64,000 nucleotides of DNA from Bizionia myxarmorum (GCF_008086205.1 NZ_VSKK01000001.1:1860001-1924000), one strand, 5' to 3'. Positions 36,227 to 44,757 are shown, counted from the first letter of the stretch. Numbers and translations are program-made. Notes: generated from the letters alone by a model not told the origin.

Positions 36227-37051
36227 TTAATTATATTGAAATTTATATTTTAATATCATTTGTAATTCATCATTATCATAATGTCTTTTTTCAATACAAT
36301 TATCGTGTTCATCATATAAAAATTCTGTCTTATTATCACTAACTAATTTGGTTTCATCATCTTTTACATTAAATTTTTGAAAACGGATTTTATCACCTTC
36401 AGTATTATAAGTTGATTCATAATAAGTTTTTAGTTTATTATCAGAGGTATACCATTTACTATGAGTTTGATGGTTATTCTCATCATAGAAAAATTCAATT
36501 CTAGATTTTTGTTCACCTGAAGCAATAAAGGTGGTTAATTCAATTTCTCGCCAATTTGTATCATATTTTATTTTAGTACTATCACGGAAGATGCTATCGT
36601 TTTTAATCATATTTGAGATGCAAACTTTATTTTTACGATCATAAACACGATTTGTAATTGTCGTTTCATTTTCCCTTGCATGTACTTTTTTAATAATTTG
36701 GCCATACTTGTTATAATGATAATTAATTTTAGAAGAAATTATATTTTCAGAATTAAAGTTGGTAGCAACTACTAAATTCCCATACATATCAAAATTAAAA
36801 TTGCTGTGTATTGATTTTGATCCGTCTGACTTAAACGATTGTGTTTTTGTTAATCTTCCTTTTATATCGTAATACGAAATCCTTTTGGAGGACGGCATAA
36901 TGGTTTCTATACTGTCTTTATAAGTCACTAAAAAATATTGTAATTCTACTTCTTTAGGATTGTTATTATAACCTTCGAAAGCAGTTAGGTGTTTTAAATT
37001 TGAGCAACTATTGAAAATTATCAGCAGTATTAATAGGTATTTAATTTTCAT
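36227..37051 (-). CDS. Lipoprotein with YD/RHS-like repeats, unknown function
   Basis: This is a 274-residue lipoprotein with leader MKIKYLLILLIIFNSC (lipid cysteine 16). The mature part consists of imperfect repeats of about 20 residues of the form YDxxGxxxxxxxF, for example YDIKGRLTKTQSF, FDMYGNLVVATNF and YNKYGQIIKKVH, ending with FLYDEHDNCIEKRHYDND. This resembles the beta-repeats of RHS/YD proteins, but the gene is far too short for a toxin delivery protein. I know of no function. Its base composition is lower in GC than the neighbours, and it sits between the two copies of the symporter start. Confidence 0.7.
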   Translation of the reverse strand: MKIKYLLILLIIFNSCSNLKHLTAFEGYNNNPKEVELQYFLVTYKDSIETIMPSSKRISYYDIKGRLTKTQSFKSDGSKSIHSNFNFDMYGNLVVATNFNSENIISSKINYHYNKYGQIIKKVHARENETTITNRVYDRKNKVCISNMIKNDSIFRDSTKIKYDTNWREIELTTFIASGEQKSRIEFFYDENNHQTHSKWYTSDNKLKTYYESTYNTEGDKIRFQKFNVKDDETKLVSDNKTEFLYDEHDNCIEKRHYDNDELQMILKYKFQYN

Positions 37052-37221
37052 TTAAATAAAGAAGATTAATGAATTCTGATTACAATTAGTTCTCTATTGA
37101 ATACCAAAATTAAAACTTATTATTTTGAAAGTAATCGATAAACACTAGTAGTTATCTAAACTTTTAAACATTCACTTTAAAGTTGTAATTAGTTTATTAC
37201 TTTTAAGACTACAATCAACGT

Positions 37222-38595
37222 ATGGAAAAACTCAACGAATTTATTGCCGATTTCGCCTCTCTAGCTTGGGGATTACCCTTACTTATTTTGTTAATAGGTG
37301 GCGGATTCTACTTATTACTATTATCACGATTTTTACCCTTTCGCTTTTTCAGACATGCCATTCAAGTACTTCGTGGGAAATATGATAACCCCGATGATCC
37401 CGGAGAAATCAGTCACTTTCAAGCATTAACAACCGCTTTGTCTTCCACCATTGGTATGGGCAATATTGCCGGCGTGGCAGTAGCCATTTCCATTGGAGGT
37501 CCAGGTGCTGTTTTTTGGATGTGGGTGAGTGCCGTAATAGGTATGTCTACCAAATTTTTCACATCTACTTTGGCTATTATGTATCGCGGAAAAGATAGTG
37601 CAGGCCAATTGCAAGGTGGACCTATGTATTTCATAACGGAAGGCCTTGGGAAATCATGGAAACCATTAGCCGTATTTTTCAGTATAGCCGGCTTGGTGGG
37701 TGCGTTACCTGTTTTTAATGTGAATCAATTAACACAAGCCATTAATGATATTTTATTAAGACCAAACGGCGTTGAAGTCGGATTTTCATCAAATCTAATA
37801 ATCGGAATTATTTTAGTCGCCATCACTTCTGTCGTCATTTTAGGCGGCTTAAATAGAATTAGTAAAACGGCTTCTAAATTGGTGCCAGCCATGGTGCTGT
37901 TATATTTTGTTTCGGTTATGATTATTTTGGCGGTGAATTACCAAGAAGTACCCAAATATTTAAGTCTCATTTTTACCGATGCTTTTAGCGCTAGTTTTTA
38001 TAAAGGCGATACCTTTTTAGGCGGCGTTGTAGGTGGTTTAATGTTATTAGGTATTCGTCGTGGTGCATTCTCTAATGAAGCCGGAATTGGTACCGCTCCT
38101 ATGGCTCATGGCGCCGCAAAAACGTCCGAACCTGTGCGTGAAGGTTTAGTCGCCATGCTTGGTCCAGCCATTGATACTTTAGTGGTTTGTACCTTAACAG
38201 CATTGGCTATTTTGGTAACAGGTGTTTGGCAATCGTCAGATGCCAATGGTGTGAGTTTAACCGCATCCGCTTTTGGCAATGCTATGCCAGGTTTTGGGAA
38301 GTATTTATTATTACTCTGTATTGCCGTTTTTAGTATTTCATCCTTATTCTCATATTCTTACTATGGTAGTAAATGTTTATCATTTTTAATAGGTGATGAT
38401 AAAAAGCATTACTATAATTATATCTATATTGTCAGTATTATTTTAGGAGCCACAACCTCTTTAAGTTTAATGATTAATCTCATTGATGGCTTTTTTGCCC
38501 TAATGGCGTTTCCAACTATGTTAACCACACTAATGCTGGCGCCGCGGGTAGTCAAAGAAATTAAGGCCTATAAAAAACGAACCTTCCCAAACTAA
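37222..38595 (+). CDS. Sodium/alanine symporter (AGCS family)
   Basis: This is a 457-residue inner-membrane transporter that takes up alanine or glycine with sodium or protons. About eleven helices can be traced. AGCS hallmarks are STIGMGNIAGVAVAISIGGPGAVFWMW, which forms the sodium and substrate site, and later SNEAGIGTAPMAHGAAKT. The C-terminus ends in a short basic tail. It is followed after 86 bases by acetyl-CoA synthetase in the same direction. The exact substrate within the family is not decidable from sequence. Confidence 0.92.
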   Translation: MEKLNEFIADFASLAWGLPLLILLIGGGFYLLLLSRFLPFRFFRHAIQVLRGKYDNPDDPGEISHFQALTTALSSTIGMGNIAGVAVAISIGGPGAVFWMWVSAVIGMSTKFFTSTLAIMYRGKDSAGQLQGGPMYFITEGLGKSWKPLAVFFSIAGLVGALPVFNVNQLTQAINDILLRPNGVEVGFSSNLIIGIILVAITSVVILGGLNRISKTASKLVPAMVLLYFVSVMIILAVNYQEVPKYLSLIFTDAFSASFYKGDTFLGGVVGGLMLLGIRRGAFSNEAGIGTAPMAHGAAKTSEPVREGLVAMLGPAIDTLVVCTLTALAILVTGVWQSSDANGVSLTASAFGNAMPGFGKYLLLLCIAVFSISSLFSYSYYGSKCLSFLIGDDKKHYYNYIYIVSIILGATTSLSLMINLIDGFFALMAFPTMLTTLMLAPRVVKEIKAYKKRTFPN

Positions 38596-38681
38596 AATAG
38601 CCCCAAGTTTGATTTTTTAAACCTATTTTTTTTAAATACCATTTAGAAGTATTAAATTGAAAAGTATAATAACGTGTAAAC

Positions 38682-40589
38682 ATGAGCAATTATCACATCA
38701 AGCATCTAGAAGAATATTATCAAATTTATAGAAAGTCCATTCGTGAACCCGAAAATTTTTGGGAAGAAGTAGCTGAAGAACATTTTTTATGGCGAAAAAA
38801 ATGGGATAAAGTATTGAGTTGGGATTTTGCCAAACCTGAAATTAAATGGTTTGAAGGCGCTAAACTAAATATCACAGAAAACTGTATAGACAGGCATTTG
38901 GTAACCCGCGGTGAAAAAACCGCTATCCTTTTCGAACCCAATAATCCGGATGAGCCAGCTCAACATATTACCTATCAGCAATTATTTGAGCGCGTTAATA
39001 AAATGGCGAATGTGCTAAAAAGTCAAGGCATAAAAAAAGGCGATCGGGTTTGTATTTACGTACCTATGATTCCCGAACTGGCCATTGCTATTTTAGCTTG
39101 TGCGCGAATTGGTGCCATTCATTCCGTGGTGTTCGCTGGGTTTTCTGCGACGGCTTTATTAACCCGAATCAATGATTCCGATTGTAAAATGGTCATTACA
39201 TCAGATGGTTCTTATCGTGGTGCCAAAACTATAGATCTTAAAGGTATCGTAGATGAAGCCTTGGAATCCTGTCCAGGCATAGAAAAAGTACTAGTGGTAA
39301 AACGAACGGGTGGTAATATTACCATGAAAGAAGGTCGGGATATGTGGTTACAACCGTTATTGGATGAGGCATCAAAACAATGTCCTGCCGAAATTATGGA
39401 TGCCGAAGATCCGTTGTTTATTCTCTACACTTCCGGTTCCACGGGGCAACCAAAAGGCATGGTGCATACTACGGCCGGTTATATGGTGTACACCGCTTAT
39501 TCCTTTAAAAATGCCTTTCAGTACCGTGAAAATGATGTGTACTGGTGTACAGCAGATATCGGCTGGATTACGGGACATAGTTATATTATTTACGGACCGC
39601 TAGCAAATGGCGCCACCACCGTTTTATTTGAAGGTGTACCAAGCTATCCAGATTTTGGTCGTTTTTGGGAAATAATTGATAAACATAAAGTCAATCAGTT
39701 TTATACTGCTCCAACGGCCATTCGTGCTTTGGCAAAACAGGGCTCCGAAATGGTGGAGAAATTCGATTTATCGTCAATTAAAGTTTTAGGCTCCGTTGGC
39801 GAACCTATTAATGAGGAAGCTTGGCATTGGTATAATGATAATGTGGGGAAAAAGAAAAGTCCTATTATTGATACCTGGTGGCAAACAGAAACGGGCGCTA
39901 TCATGATTACACCTATTCCATTCGTAACGCCAACAAAACCCACCTATGCCACATTACCATTCATTGGGGTGCAACCCGCTATTGTTAATGAAGCAGGTGA
40001 AGAGTTAAAAGGCAATCAAGTAGAAGGAAGGCTGTGTATTAAATTTCCATGGCCTAGTATGGCGCGCACTATTTGGCGAAACCATAAACGGTATAAAGAA
40101 ACCTATTTTTCTACTTATAAAAATATGTATTTCACAGGTGATGGTGCGTTGCGGGACGAAGTTGGTTACTACCGAATTACGGGTAGAGTAGACGATGTAA
40201 TCATCGTTTCTGGTCACAATCTCGGAACGGCACCTATTGAAGATGCCATCAACGAACATCCAGCCGTAGCAGAATCCGCCATAGTAGGTTTCCCACATGA
40301 TATAAAAGGAACAGCTTTATATGCGTTTGTCACGCTAAAAGATGCGGGTGAAAGCCGAATTCATGAAAACCTCCGCAAAGAAATCAACCAACTCATCACA
40401 GAACGTATCGGGCCCATTGCGAAATTGGACAAAATTCAATTCACCGCCGGACTACCAAAAACCCGATCTGGTAAAATTATGCGTCGAATTCTTCGGAAAA
40501 TTGCCGAAAAAGATACATCTAATTTAGGCGATATCAGTACCTTATTAAACCCAGAATGTGTGAAGGAAATTATGGATGAGGCGCTTTAA
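38682..40589 (+). CDS. acs: Acetate--CoA ligase (acetyl-CoA synthetase)
   Basis: This converts acetate, ATP and CoA to acetyl-CoA through acetyl-AMP. The 635 residues cover the full AMP-forming ligase: the Acs-specific N-terminus with FWEEVAEEHFLW, the phosphate loop YTSGSTGQPKGM, the core YWCTADIGWITGHSY, and the adenylate site DTWWQTETG. The C-terminal domain carries PKTRSGKIMRRILR, whose lysine is the usual acetylation target. A 3' segment with EDAINEHPAVAESAIVGFPHDIKGTALYAFV is complete. It is cytoplasmic and probably transcribed with or separately from the symporter upstream. Confidence 0.95.
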   Translation: MSNYHIKHLEEYYQIYRKSIREPENFWEEVAEEHFLWRKKWDKVLSWDFAKPEIKWFEGAKLNITENCIDRHLVTRGEKTAILFEPNNPDEPAQHITYQQLFERVNKMANVLKSQGIKKGDRVCIYVPMIPELAIAILACARIGAIHSVVFAGFSATALLTRINDSDCKMVITSDGSYRGAKTIDLKGIVDEALESCPGIEKVLVVKRTGGNITMKEGRDMWLQPLLDEASKQCPAEIMDAEDPLFILYTSGSTGQPKGMVHTTAGYMVYTAYSFKNAFQYRENDVYWCTADIGWITGHSYIIYGPLANGATTVLFEGVPSYPDFGRFWEIIDKHKVNQFYTAPTAIRALAKQGSEMVEKFDLSSIKVLGSVGEPINEEAWHWYNDNVGKKKSPIIDTWWQTETGAIMITPIPFVTPTKPTYATLPFIGVQPAIVNEAGEELKGNQVEGRLCIKFPWPSMARTIWRNHKRYKETYFSTYKNMYFTGDGALRDEVGYYRITGRVDDVIIVSGHNLGTAPIEDAINEHPAVAESAIVGFPHDIKGTALYAFVTLKDAGESRIHENLRKEINQLITERIGPIAKLDKIQFTAGLPKTRSGKIMRRILRKIAEKDTSNLGDISTLLNPECVKEIMDEAL

Positions 40590-40870
40590 TGTGAGATTTT
40601 AGTTACTTTACAGATTAAATATGATTAAAAAACATTCAGATATAGAGGATAAATTTGGAAACGTTGTAGAAAAGAAAGCTACCAACAATTTGACTCACTA
40701 TTATCAAAATCATAAAAATGGTGTTTCACATTATTACAAACGACCTGCAACCAAAATTTAACCGAACTTTACGAAGAATTAAATATTATGCAAAAACCAG
40801 ATTTTCAATTTTATTTTAGGAACTCACAAAAAGGATTACCACTTCAATCCAAAAAGCAAAACGTAGCATA
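40590..40870. other. Decayed ORFs upstream of the HNH gene
   Basis: ATG 40621 opens a 44-codon frame (MIKKHSDIEDKFGNVV...) ending in a stop at about 40758. In another frame a segment reads NLTELYEELNIMQKPDFQFY and ends in a TAA (40869-40871) that overlaps the HNH start in TAATG. The overlap is what one expects of a coding gene in an operon, so this is probably the broken remnant of an upstream partner such as a restriction-modification component. I cannot name the family. Confidence 0.5.
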
Positions 40871-41626
40871 ATGGCAAAGAATAACTGGACAAGAGAAGAA
40901 ACTATTGTAGCCTTTAATGTGTATTGTAAAATCCCATTTAAAAGCAGCAGTAAATCCAATCCAACAGTAATAAAATATGCCAATATTATTGGAAGATCGC
41001 CTTCGGCATTAAATATGAAAATCGGTAATTTCGGAAGACTTGACCCAGAGTTGAAGAAAAAAGGAATTACAGGTTTAATCAACGGCAGTAAACTGGAAGA
41101 AGTTGTTTGGAATGAATTCAATGGAAATTGGGAAAGATTAGCTTATGAAAGTGAAGAATTAATTGCCAAGTTTCAAAATAAGGAAATTGAAGAAATTAGT
41201 TTTGAAAATTTTCCAAAGGGTAAAGAAAGAGAAACTACTATAAAGGCAAGGGTTAATCAAAGTTTTTTTAGAAGTACTATTTTATCCTCATATAATCTAA
41301 AGTGTTGCATTACGGGTCTTTCCATTCCAGATTTTTTAGTTGCAAGTCATATTAAACCCTGGTCAAAAGATATTGATAATCGAACAAATCCTCACAATGG
41401 ATTATGTTTGAACTCAATACATGATAAAGCGTTCGATAAAGGCTTTATAACTGTAACTCCTGATTTCAAAGTAAACGTTTCAAAGTACTTTGATGATTAT
41501 TCTAATGATAAATCTGTAAATGATTTCTTTATAAAGTATAACACACAAAGTATTTTAAAGCCTGAAAGATTTTTACCTAAAAAAGAATTTTTAGATTATC
41601 ATTTCCAAAATATATTTATCAAATGA
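40871..41626 (+). CDS. HNH endonuclease (restriction-type)
   Basis: This is a 251-residue protein. The N-terminal half has a TREETIVAFNVYCKIPF motif typical of a family of putative HNH restriction endonucleases. The C-terminal HNH_2 domain (about residues 125-215) has CCITGLSIPDFLVASHIKPW and RTNPHNGLCLNSIHDKAFDKGF, supplying the His, Asn and His of the active site. Expected role: cutting foreign DNA, though self-targeting or accessory nuclease roles cannot be excluded. No methyltransferase gene is intact nearby. Its stop overlaps the start of the next small gene in ATGA. It lies on a lower-GC island. Confidence 0.82.
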   Translation: MAKNNWTREETIVAFNVYCKIPFKSSSKSNPTVIKYANIIGRSPSALNMKIGNFGRLDPELKKKGITGLINGSKLEEVVWNEFNGNWERLAYESEELIAKFQNKEIEEISFENFPKGKERETTIKARVNQSFFRSTILSSYNLKCCITGLSIPDFLVASHIKPWSKDIDNRTNPHNGLCLNSIHDKAFDKGFITVTPDFKVNVSKYFDDYSNDKSVNDFFIKYNTQSILKPERFLPKKEFLDYHFQNIFIK

Positions 41627-41871
41627 ATACGTTTCAAAATATAAATACAGATTATATCAAATCTTCAAGGTCAATAGAAACTGTCCTTGTATCAAATGAA
41701 AATTTAAAGAAGCTTTTCTTCATCTATAATTATGAAGGAAATTCATTTAGAGTGTTTGAAAACCATTTAGATTTAATCAACTTCTTTCAAAATAAAGCTG
41801 AATGCAACTTTCACTTTAATTCAGAAATCGAACTTGATTCCTTTCTTTCCAAAGTGAAAATTGCTAATTAA
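41623..41871 (+). CDS. Small protein coupled to the HNH endonuclease, unknown function
   Basis: This is an 82-residue protein whose ATG overlaps the HNH stop (ATGA). It looks mixed alpha/beta and polar, with no motif I know: FFIYNYEGNSFRVFENHLDLINFFQNK, then a tail rich in Phe, Glu and Asp. Strict translational coupling suggests a functional partner of the nuclease (an immunity, specificity or regulatory protein). This is inference from position only. Confidence 0.62.
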   Translation: MNTFQNINTDYIKSSRSIETVLVSNENLKKLFFIYNYEGNSFRVFENHLDLINFFQNKAECNFHFNSEIELDSFLSKVKIAN

Positions 41872-41969
41872 AATGTCCCCTTATTAGTTATACATAATTC
41901 CCTACCCATAGCTACTCTTAAAAGTTAATTCACTACATTTATTTGTATTAACATCTAAAAATCAACACT

Positions 41970-42701
41970 ATGGCTTCAACATCAGAAGTAGGACACGCAA
42001 AAAATGTAGCAAACTTTCAAGACCTTATAGCCTTCGTCAACGGCTATGGTCCAACCTATAACCCAACAAAAAACAGTCTGCTACTACCACAACTGGAAAC
42101 ACTGTATACCAATTCAGAAACCAGTTTAAATAACGTTTTAACTAAAAACACAGACTTTAATAACATCATTAATCAACGCCTGGATGCCTTTGCAAATTTA
42201 CGTTCCCTTTCCACCCGATTAATAAGTGCATTAGAAACCACCAATGCCACAGACGAGATAATTAAAGACGCTAAAAGTTTCAACAGAAAACTACAAGGAA
42301 AAAGAGCCTCCAAAATAGAACAACCCACAGACCCAAACCAACCGGCACCCAAAACAATCAGCTCCAGCCAACAATCCTATGACCAGCTTATTCAGCATTT
42401 TGAAGGCCTCATTTCAGTTTTACAATCAGAACCAAGTTACGCACCCAACGAAACAGACCTGCAAGTAGCAACACTGCAAACACAACTTCAAGACCTAAAA
42501 GACAAAAATAAACAAGTATCAAACGCCTATGCCCAAGTAAGCAAAGCCCGTCTAGAAAGAAACAAGGTATTATATGAAGCAGAAACGAGTTTGGTAAACA
42601 CCGCAGCAGAAGTGAAAAAATACGTCAAATCCGTTTACGGAGCAACCAGCCCAGAATTTGGTCAAATAACAATAATAAAATTCACAAAGAAAAAAGATTA
42701 G
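41970..42701 (+). CDS. Bacteroidota helical-repeat protein of unknown function (243 aa)
   Basis: This is a 243-residue, probably all-helical protein. It consists of two similar halves: FQDLIAFVNGYGPTYNPTKN (about 16-35) resembles FEGLISVLQSEPSYAPNETD in the second half, and each is followed by three helices of similar length. A Pro/Asn/Gln linker (about 117-135) joins them. The C-terminus has YVKSVYGATSPEFGQI and a basic tail. There is no signal peptide or membrane segment. I recall members of this family as common in Bacteroidota with no known function. The coding strand is unusually rich in A and C (many ACA, CAA, AAC codons), unlike the neighbours. A 21-bp repeat array lies directly downstream. 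Confidence 0.72.
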   Translation: MASTSEVGHAKNVANFQDLIAFVNGYGPTYNPTKNSLLLPQLETLYTNSETSLNNVLTKNTDFNNIINQRLDAFANLRSLSTRLISALETTNATDEIIKDAKSFNRKLQGKRASKIEQPTDPNQPAPKTISSSQQSYDQLIQHFEGLISVLQSEPSYAPNETDLQVATLQTQLQDLKDKNKQVSNAYAQVSKARLERNKVLYEAETSLVNTAAEVKKYVKSVYGATSPEFGQITIIKFTKKKD

Positions 42702-42744
42702 CAAAACACCAAATTAAAAACCCCTAATCCTTTTAAAAAAATAT

Positions 42745-42779
42745 CCAATTGCAGTCCAATATACCGGCACGGCAATTGG
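42745..42779. repeat. Inverted repeat before the array
   Basis: CCAATTGC (42745-42752) and GCAATTGG (42772-42779) are perfect 8-bp inverted repeats around a 19-base loop. Confidence 0.7.
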
Positions 42780-42810
42780 AAATTTAATTGCTGAAAATAG
42801 AAATAGCCCT

Positions 42811-43062
42811 CCCGCATTTAGAAATAACGCTCCCGCATTTAGAAATATCTCTCCCGCATTTAGAAATATCTCTCCCACATTTAGAAATATCGCGCCCGTA
42901 TTTAGAAATATTAAACCCGCATTTAGAATTATCGCTCCCTCATTTAGAATTATCGCTCCCGCATTTAGAAATATTGCTCCCGTATTTAGAATTTTCCCTC
43001 CCGCATTTAGAAATATTGCTCCCGTATTTAGAATTATCCCTCCCGCATTTAGAATACTGGCA
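42811..43062. repeat. Twelve-unit tandem array of a 21-bp repeat
   Basis: Units begin at 42811 and every 21 bases thereafter, with no insertion or deletion in 252 bp. The core CCCNNATTTAGAA is conserved, and most change is in the last eight bases. Because 21 is a multiple of three, several frames stay open. The best two read LPHLEIS and PAFRNIS repeats, but neither has a convincing ATG start: the first is blocked by a TAA just before a TTG, the second has no start codon after a stop at 42715. Protein coding is therefore unproven. It is not a CRISPR array, since there are no unique spacers. Confidence 0.93.
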
Positions 43063-43262
43063 ACGGCAAAACAAAAAATGAAACCAATATAAAAACCACT
43101 GATAATTTAAACCATATTTAAAATAGCAGCAGGCTAATACCTAATAAAACAAAGCAAATTAAGCCATATCATCTGCAACAAATTAAAAACTGATACTATT
43201 TTATGGAAAATACTACCCACTTTATTAACTTTACAAAATACCTATCTAACTAAAATAATACC

Positions 43263-44036
43263 ATGGATATTAAACTTGCAGTGTTAATTGATGGCGACAA
43301 TATTCCGTCTGCCTACGTAAAAGAAATGATGGAAGAAATTGCCAAATACGGCAACCCAACCATTAAACGTATTTATGGCGATTGGACCAAACCACACCTT
43401 TCCAAATGGAAAAACATGCTGCTTGAAAATGCCATTACACCCATTCAACAATATGGTTACACCACTGGAAAGAATGCCACAGATAGCGCCATGATTATTG
43501 ATGCTATGGATATTCTTTACAGTGAAAAAGTAAACGGTTTTTGCCTGGTTTCTAGTGATAGTGATTTTACGCGTTTGGCAACCAGACTGCGTGAAGCCGG
43601 AATGCAAGTGTATGGAATAGGTGAAAAGAAAACGCCAAAACCCTTTATTGTAGCCTGTGATAAATTCATCTACATTGAAATTTTAAAACAAGCCTCCACA
43701 AACACCGATTCGGATTTGGATTCAGAAGATGACAAAAAAGTCAAAAAAGATTCTTACGATAAAATTACCGCCAAGGATATTCAATTTATATCCCAAACCA
43801 TAGAAGATTTGGCCGATGATGATGGTTGGGCCTTTTTAGGAGATGTTGGTAGTTTACTTCAAAAGAAACAACCAAACTTCGATTCGCGTAACTATGGTTT
43901 CGCAAAACTAACGCCGTTAATTAATTCCATTGACGATTTCGAAATTGATAAGCGCGAAAGTGGAAATGGCCGTTTCAAGCTCGTGTACGTGCGCATTGAT
44001 GAAAAAAAACCAAAGCAGCGTTCCCGAAGAAAGTAA
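43263..44036 (+). CDS. NYN-domain protein with C-terminal OST-HTH/LOTUS domain
   Basis: This is a 257-residue protein. The N-terminal NYN (LabA/DUF88-like) domain shows the acidic nuclease residues in LIDGDNIPSAYV, in GKNATDSAMIIDAMD and in VSSDSDFTRLA. The fold is a PIN-like RNase. A charged linker (about 140-165) leads to a winged-helix OST-HTH (LOTUS) domain, with WAFLGDVGSLLQKKQPNFDSRNYGF, that binds RNA. It probably cleaves or processes RNA in the cytoplasm. It stands alone after the repeat array. A link to the array is suggested only by position. Confidence 0.86.
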   Translation: MDIKLAVLIDGDNIPSAYVKEMMEEIAKYGNPTIKRIYGDWTKPHLSKWKNMLLENAITPIQQYGYTTGKNATDSAMIIDAMDILYSEKVNGFCLVSSDSDFTRLATRLREAGMQVYGIGEKKTPKPFIVACDKFIYIEILKQASTNTDSDLDSEDDKKVKKDSYDKITAKDIQFISQTIEDLADDDGWAFLGDVGSLLQKKQPNFDSRNYGFAKLTPLINSIDDFEIDKRESGNGRFKLVYVRIDEKKPKQRSRRK

Positions 44037-44124
44037 GTTGAAAATTTAACCATAACAACATCCTAATTTAAAATTGCCCTAACGTACAACCTGATAAAAA
44101 GTAGTGAATTTGTAGTAAAAAACT

Positions 44125-44757
44125 ATGGATTTATTTTTAGTCAGTTTCGGAGCGTTATTCTCCATCATGAACCCACTCGGAACCGTGCCGGTATTTGTAG
44201 GGTTAACTCAAGAAAACACCAAAAAGGAACGTGCAGTAACCGCATTTTGGACGGCCTTTAATGTGTGTATAATTCTGTTGCTTTCGTTTTTTGCAGGAAA
44301 GTATATTTTATCCTTTTTCGGAATAAGCTTAAACGCTTTAAAAATTGCTGGTGGACTCATTATAGCGTCTTCAGGTTTTGCATTGCTAACAGGTAAATTC
44401 AAGGAACATAAAGGTATGAAACCCGATACAGTTCAAGAAGATATTCATACTCGAGATGCCATTTCTTTAACACCTTTGGCTATTCCTATGTTGGCAGGAC
44501 CGGGAACTATTTCATTGCTTATTACTTTCAATCAGGAATATCAGTCCACACTTCAAATCGGTATTATAGTATCCGCCATGTTATTTACAACCGTCTTAAT
44601 TTACCTTATATTGAAATCGTCACATTTAATAGTGACCTTTTTAGGCGCATCAGGAATTAATGCTTTATCAAGAATTATCGGGTTTATTGTAATTGCTATT
44701 GGTGTGGAATATATAATTTCATCTGTAGTATCCGTTATTGAGGCACTACAATTTTAG
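44125..44757 (+). CDS. MarC-family integral membrane protein
   Basis: This is a 210-residue inner-membrane protein with six helices. Family motifs are FSIMNPLGTVPVFVGLT, the duplicated half at PLAIPMLAGPGTISLLI, and KIAGGLIIASSGF. MarC was once linked to multidrug resistance but its function is unknown; members may export small metabolites. The gene overlaps the end of the MFS exporter gene by 23 bases tail to tail. A second MarC copy is at 61497-62126. Confidence 0.88.
   Translation: MDLFLVSFGALFSIMNPLGTVPVFVGLTQENTKKERAVTAFWTAFNVCIILLLSFFAGKYILSFFGISLNALKIAGGLIIASSGFALLTGKFKEHKGMKPDTVQEDIHTRDAISLTPLAIPMLAGPGTISLLITFNQEYQSTLQIGIIVSAMLFTTVLIYLILKSSHLIVTFLGASGINALSRIIGFIVIAIGVEYIISSVVSVIEALQF

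Larger units (their letters stand above)
42702..43262. other. Non-coding stretch with 21-bp repeat array
   Basis: No convincing gene. It contains an inverted repeat (42745-42779), the array (42811-43062), flanking near-identical boxes at 42761-42777 and 43054-43070, and plain sequence up to the NYN gene. Confidence 0.6.

Noticed and set aside
40005-40298. 97-residue minus-strand ORF
   Set aside because: Antisense inside acetyl-CoA synthetase, which has full family motifs.
42811-43062. CRISPR array
   Set aside because: Units are contiguous at 21 bp, without unique spacers, and no cas genes are nearby.
42788-43081. Gene encoding a 97-residue LPHLEIS repeat protein
   Set aside because: It would need a TTG start immediately after a TAA stop with no ribosome-binding site. 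A frame stays open merely because 21 is a multiple of three. Kept only as a repeat array.
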